Made by a program: the position numbers and the translations under genes. The notes beneath the pieces are model-generated. The model did no database searches, was not told the DNA's origin, and saw only the letters and a program-made list of their open reading frames with translations. Shown one piece after another: positions 5,656 through 7,976 of a stretch of DNA of 7,976 nucleotides. The stretch comes from JAWLGW01 sp964569055 (lineage in GTDB: Bacteria > Planctomycetota > J058), in NCBI GenBank assembly GCA_964569055.1, contig CAZMSZ010000352.1, positions 1 through 7,976 on the forward strand, written 5' to 3'. Positions within the stretch are counted from its first letter, which is position 1, and the number at the start of each line of letters is the position of its first letter.

Positions 5656-7143
5656 CTACTCGTCGCGCAGCGCGACCACCGGGTCGACGCGGCTGGCGCG
5701 GCCCGAGGGGCCGACCGCGGCGAGCACGCTCAGGCCGACGGCGAACAGCATGCCCAGCCCGAGCAGCCAGGCGGGGTAGCGGAAGATGCTCCCGTCGTAG
5801 CGGTACTGGCTGACCTCCACGATCGCCTGCTGCGCCATGGCGTCGCCCGGGAACTGCGCCAGGAGCGCGAGCCCCGTCCCGATCACGCCGCCGACCAGGC
5901 CGATCAACGCGCTCTCGAAGATGAACAGCCAGCGGATCTGCGCGTCGGTCGCGCCCAGCGCCTTGAGCACCCCGATCTCGCGGGTCCGCTCGCTGACGTT
6001 CATGACCATGGTGTTGACGATCCCGAGCATGGCCACGATCAGCGCGATCGCCGTCAGCCCCGAGACCATGGCCGTGATGATCGCGACGGTCATCTCGACG
6101 CGCTCGAGGATCGTGTCGATCGAGACCGTGCTGTAGCCCTCGGCCCGCAGCGCCCGCTCGACCTCGCGGACGTGCTCGGGGCCGTCGACCTCGATCGCGG
6201 CGGCGTTGTAGCCGCGCGTCACGTTGGAGGGGACCTGCTCGAACAGCTCCTCGGCCAGCTCCTGCGGGAGGAACACGTCCGCCTGCATGGAGAAGCTGTC
6301 CTCCCACACCTCGAACCCGTCCTCCTCGACCCGCTCGCGGATCACCCCGCCGATCGGGAGCGACACCGCGAGCTCGGCGCCGTCGGCCACGCCGCCGCCC
6401 AGTCCGAGGCGCTGCGCGAACAGGCGCACCATGCCCTCGGCCTGCTGCTCGTCCACCGGCAGGTCGAGCCCGTTGGCGCGGGCCGCCGCCAGCCAGGCGC
6501 CGACCCCGCCCGACTCGCGCGGGCGCGAGAGCGTGACCGTCTCGCCCACCAGCGCCGCCTGCTCGGCGTCGGTCCGATAGCCCCAGGTGTAGAGCAGGTA
6601 CTCGTGCAGCCACACCGCGCGGGCGCCGCGCTCGATCGGGCTCCCGGCGATCACCCGCGCGGCCCAGCGCTCATCGCTGGACGGGACGCCGTACGAGAGC
6701 GCGCCGTCGAGCTGGTGCTCGGTCTTGAAGGCGATCGCGAACCGATCGATCGCGAGCGGCCGGACCGCGACCACGTGGGTCCGGGTCTCGATCGTGGCGA
6801 TCGCGTCGCGCGTGAGCAGCTTGCGGCGCATCTGCGCCGGGCCGCCGCGGCGGCGCTTGGCCATGGCCTTGCGCAGCCGGTCGAGCTTCTCGGGGTCGGA
6901 CACGCCCACGACCTCGAGGTCGGCGTCGGGGCGCGGGCCGAAGCCGGGGCGGACGATGATCCGCGTGCGGCTCTCGTCGTCGGTGAGCTGCTCCTTGATC
7001 GAGGCCTCGAGCCCCTCTCCCAGCGCGATGATGGTCGTGAGGGCGAACACGCCCACCACCACGCCCAGCGCGGTCAGCCCGCTGCGGACCCGGTTCTCGC
7101 GCAGCCCCATCAACGAGAGCTGGAACAGGTCGCTCGCGCGCAC
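5656..7143 (-). CDS. ABC transporter permease, MacB/FtsX type, without a visible ATPase
   Basis: A 495-residue protein with the four-helix MacB/FtsX layout. One membrane segment lies near the N-terminus (about 20-42, SGLTALGVVVGVFALTTIIA), followed by a large periplasmic domain (about 43-350). Three membrane segments follow (about 352-383, 405-430, 458-480). The FtsX-domain signature NVSERTREIGVLKALGATD sits at 382-400, and the usual PVVALRDE-type end is present. Such permeases work with a separate ATPase in mechanotransmission, efflux or lipoprotein handling at the envelope; the substrate cannot be told here. The start chosen is GTG at 7143, preceded by GGGGGG 6 nt upstream and lying 2 nt after the exporter stop codon. 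An ATG 11 codons inside is the alternative. The frame is open further upstream to 7500, but that part lies over the exporter gene in another frame. No ATPase gene is next to it; it may lie beyond the right edge. Confidence 0.9.
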   Translation of the reverse strand: MRASDLFQLSLMGLRENRVRSGLTALGVVVGVFALTTIIALGEGLEASIKEQLTDDESRTRIIVRPGFGPRPDADLEVVGVSDPEKLDRLRKAMAKRRRGGPAQMRRKLLTRDAIATIETRTHVVAVRPLAIDRFAIAFKTEHQLDGALSYGVPSSDERWAARVIAGSPIERGARAVWLHEYLLYTWGYRTDAEQAALVGETVTLSRPRESGGVGAWLAAARANGLDLPVDEQQAEGMVRLFAQRLGLGGGVADGAELAVSLPIGGVIRERVEEDGFEVWEDSFSMQADVFLPQELAEELFEQVPSNVTRGYNAAAIEVDGPEHVREVERALRAEGYSTVSIDTILERVEMTVAIITAMVSGLTAIALIVAMLGIVNTMVMNVSERTREIGVLKALGATDAQIRWLFIFESALIGLVGGVIGTGLALLAQFPGDAMAQQAIVEVSQYRYDGSIFRYPAWLLGLGMLFAVGLSVLAAVGPSGRASRVDPVVALRDE

Positions 7144-7145
7144 GC

Positions 7146-7976
<831 letters not shown>

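Overview
The window is high-GC DNA (roughly 70% G+C by eye) from a Gram-negative-type bacterium, probably a scaffold of an environmental or draft genome because it contains a run of exactly 100 N. The gene set (a TGS-less threonyl-tRNA synthetase, a DUF502 membrane protein, an HU-type protein, NDH-2, and a NicO-type metal exporter next to a MacB/FtsX-type permease) and the repeat-rich intergenic DNA would suit a lineage such as Planctomycetota or Myxococcota. That placement is a low-confidence guess from gene style; there is no rRNA or other phylogenetic marker to fix it.

Layout: (1) 1-374, plus strand, the C-terminal part of an SPFH/stomatin-like protein. (2) 375-514, a convergent gap with a nested inverted repeat. 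(3) thrS on the minus strand (515-2356), divergent across 102 bp from (4) a DUF502 membrane protein (2459-3325, plus), followed by (5) an HU/IHF-family gene (3421-3717, plus) with a plausible promoter of its own and a strong intrinsic terminator. (6) 3784-4208, a second convergent gap with no gene, filled by an 84-bp tandem repeat, an expanded GAGAA pentanucleotide tract, a 100-N assembly gap and a second copy of the CGCAGAGA inverted repeat. (7) A minus-strand block read from right to left: a NicO/RcnA-type nickel/cobalt exporter cut by the right edge (7976-7146), an ABC transporter permease starting 2 nt after it (7143-5656), and a type II NADH dehydrogenase 82 bp further on (5573-4209).

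The left half is housekeeping. The exporter and permease look translationally coupled and probably form an envelope or metal-homeostasis unit; the ATPase the permease needs is not in the window. ndh lies downstream in the same direction and may be co-transcribed, but the spacing does not prove it.

The most unusual feature is the abundance of short tandem repeats at several scales. The exporter's metal-binding loop is built from an in-frame 30-bp (10-residue) histidine repeat plus eleven perfect copies of a 6-bp His-Glu repeat, and the HU/ndh gap holds an 84-bp array with a 5-bp expansion. Two related inverted-repeat elements sit in the two convergent gaps. No mobile element gene, CRISPR array, tRNA or rRNA was found.
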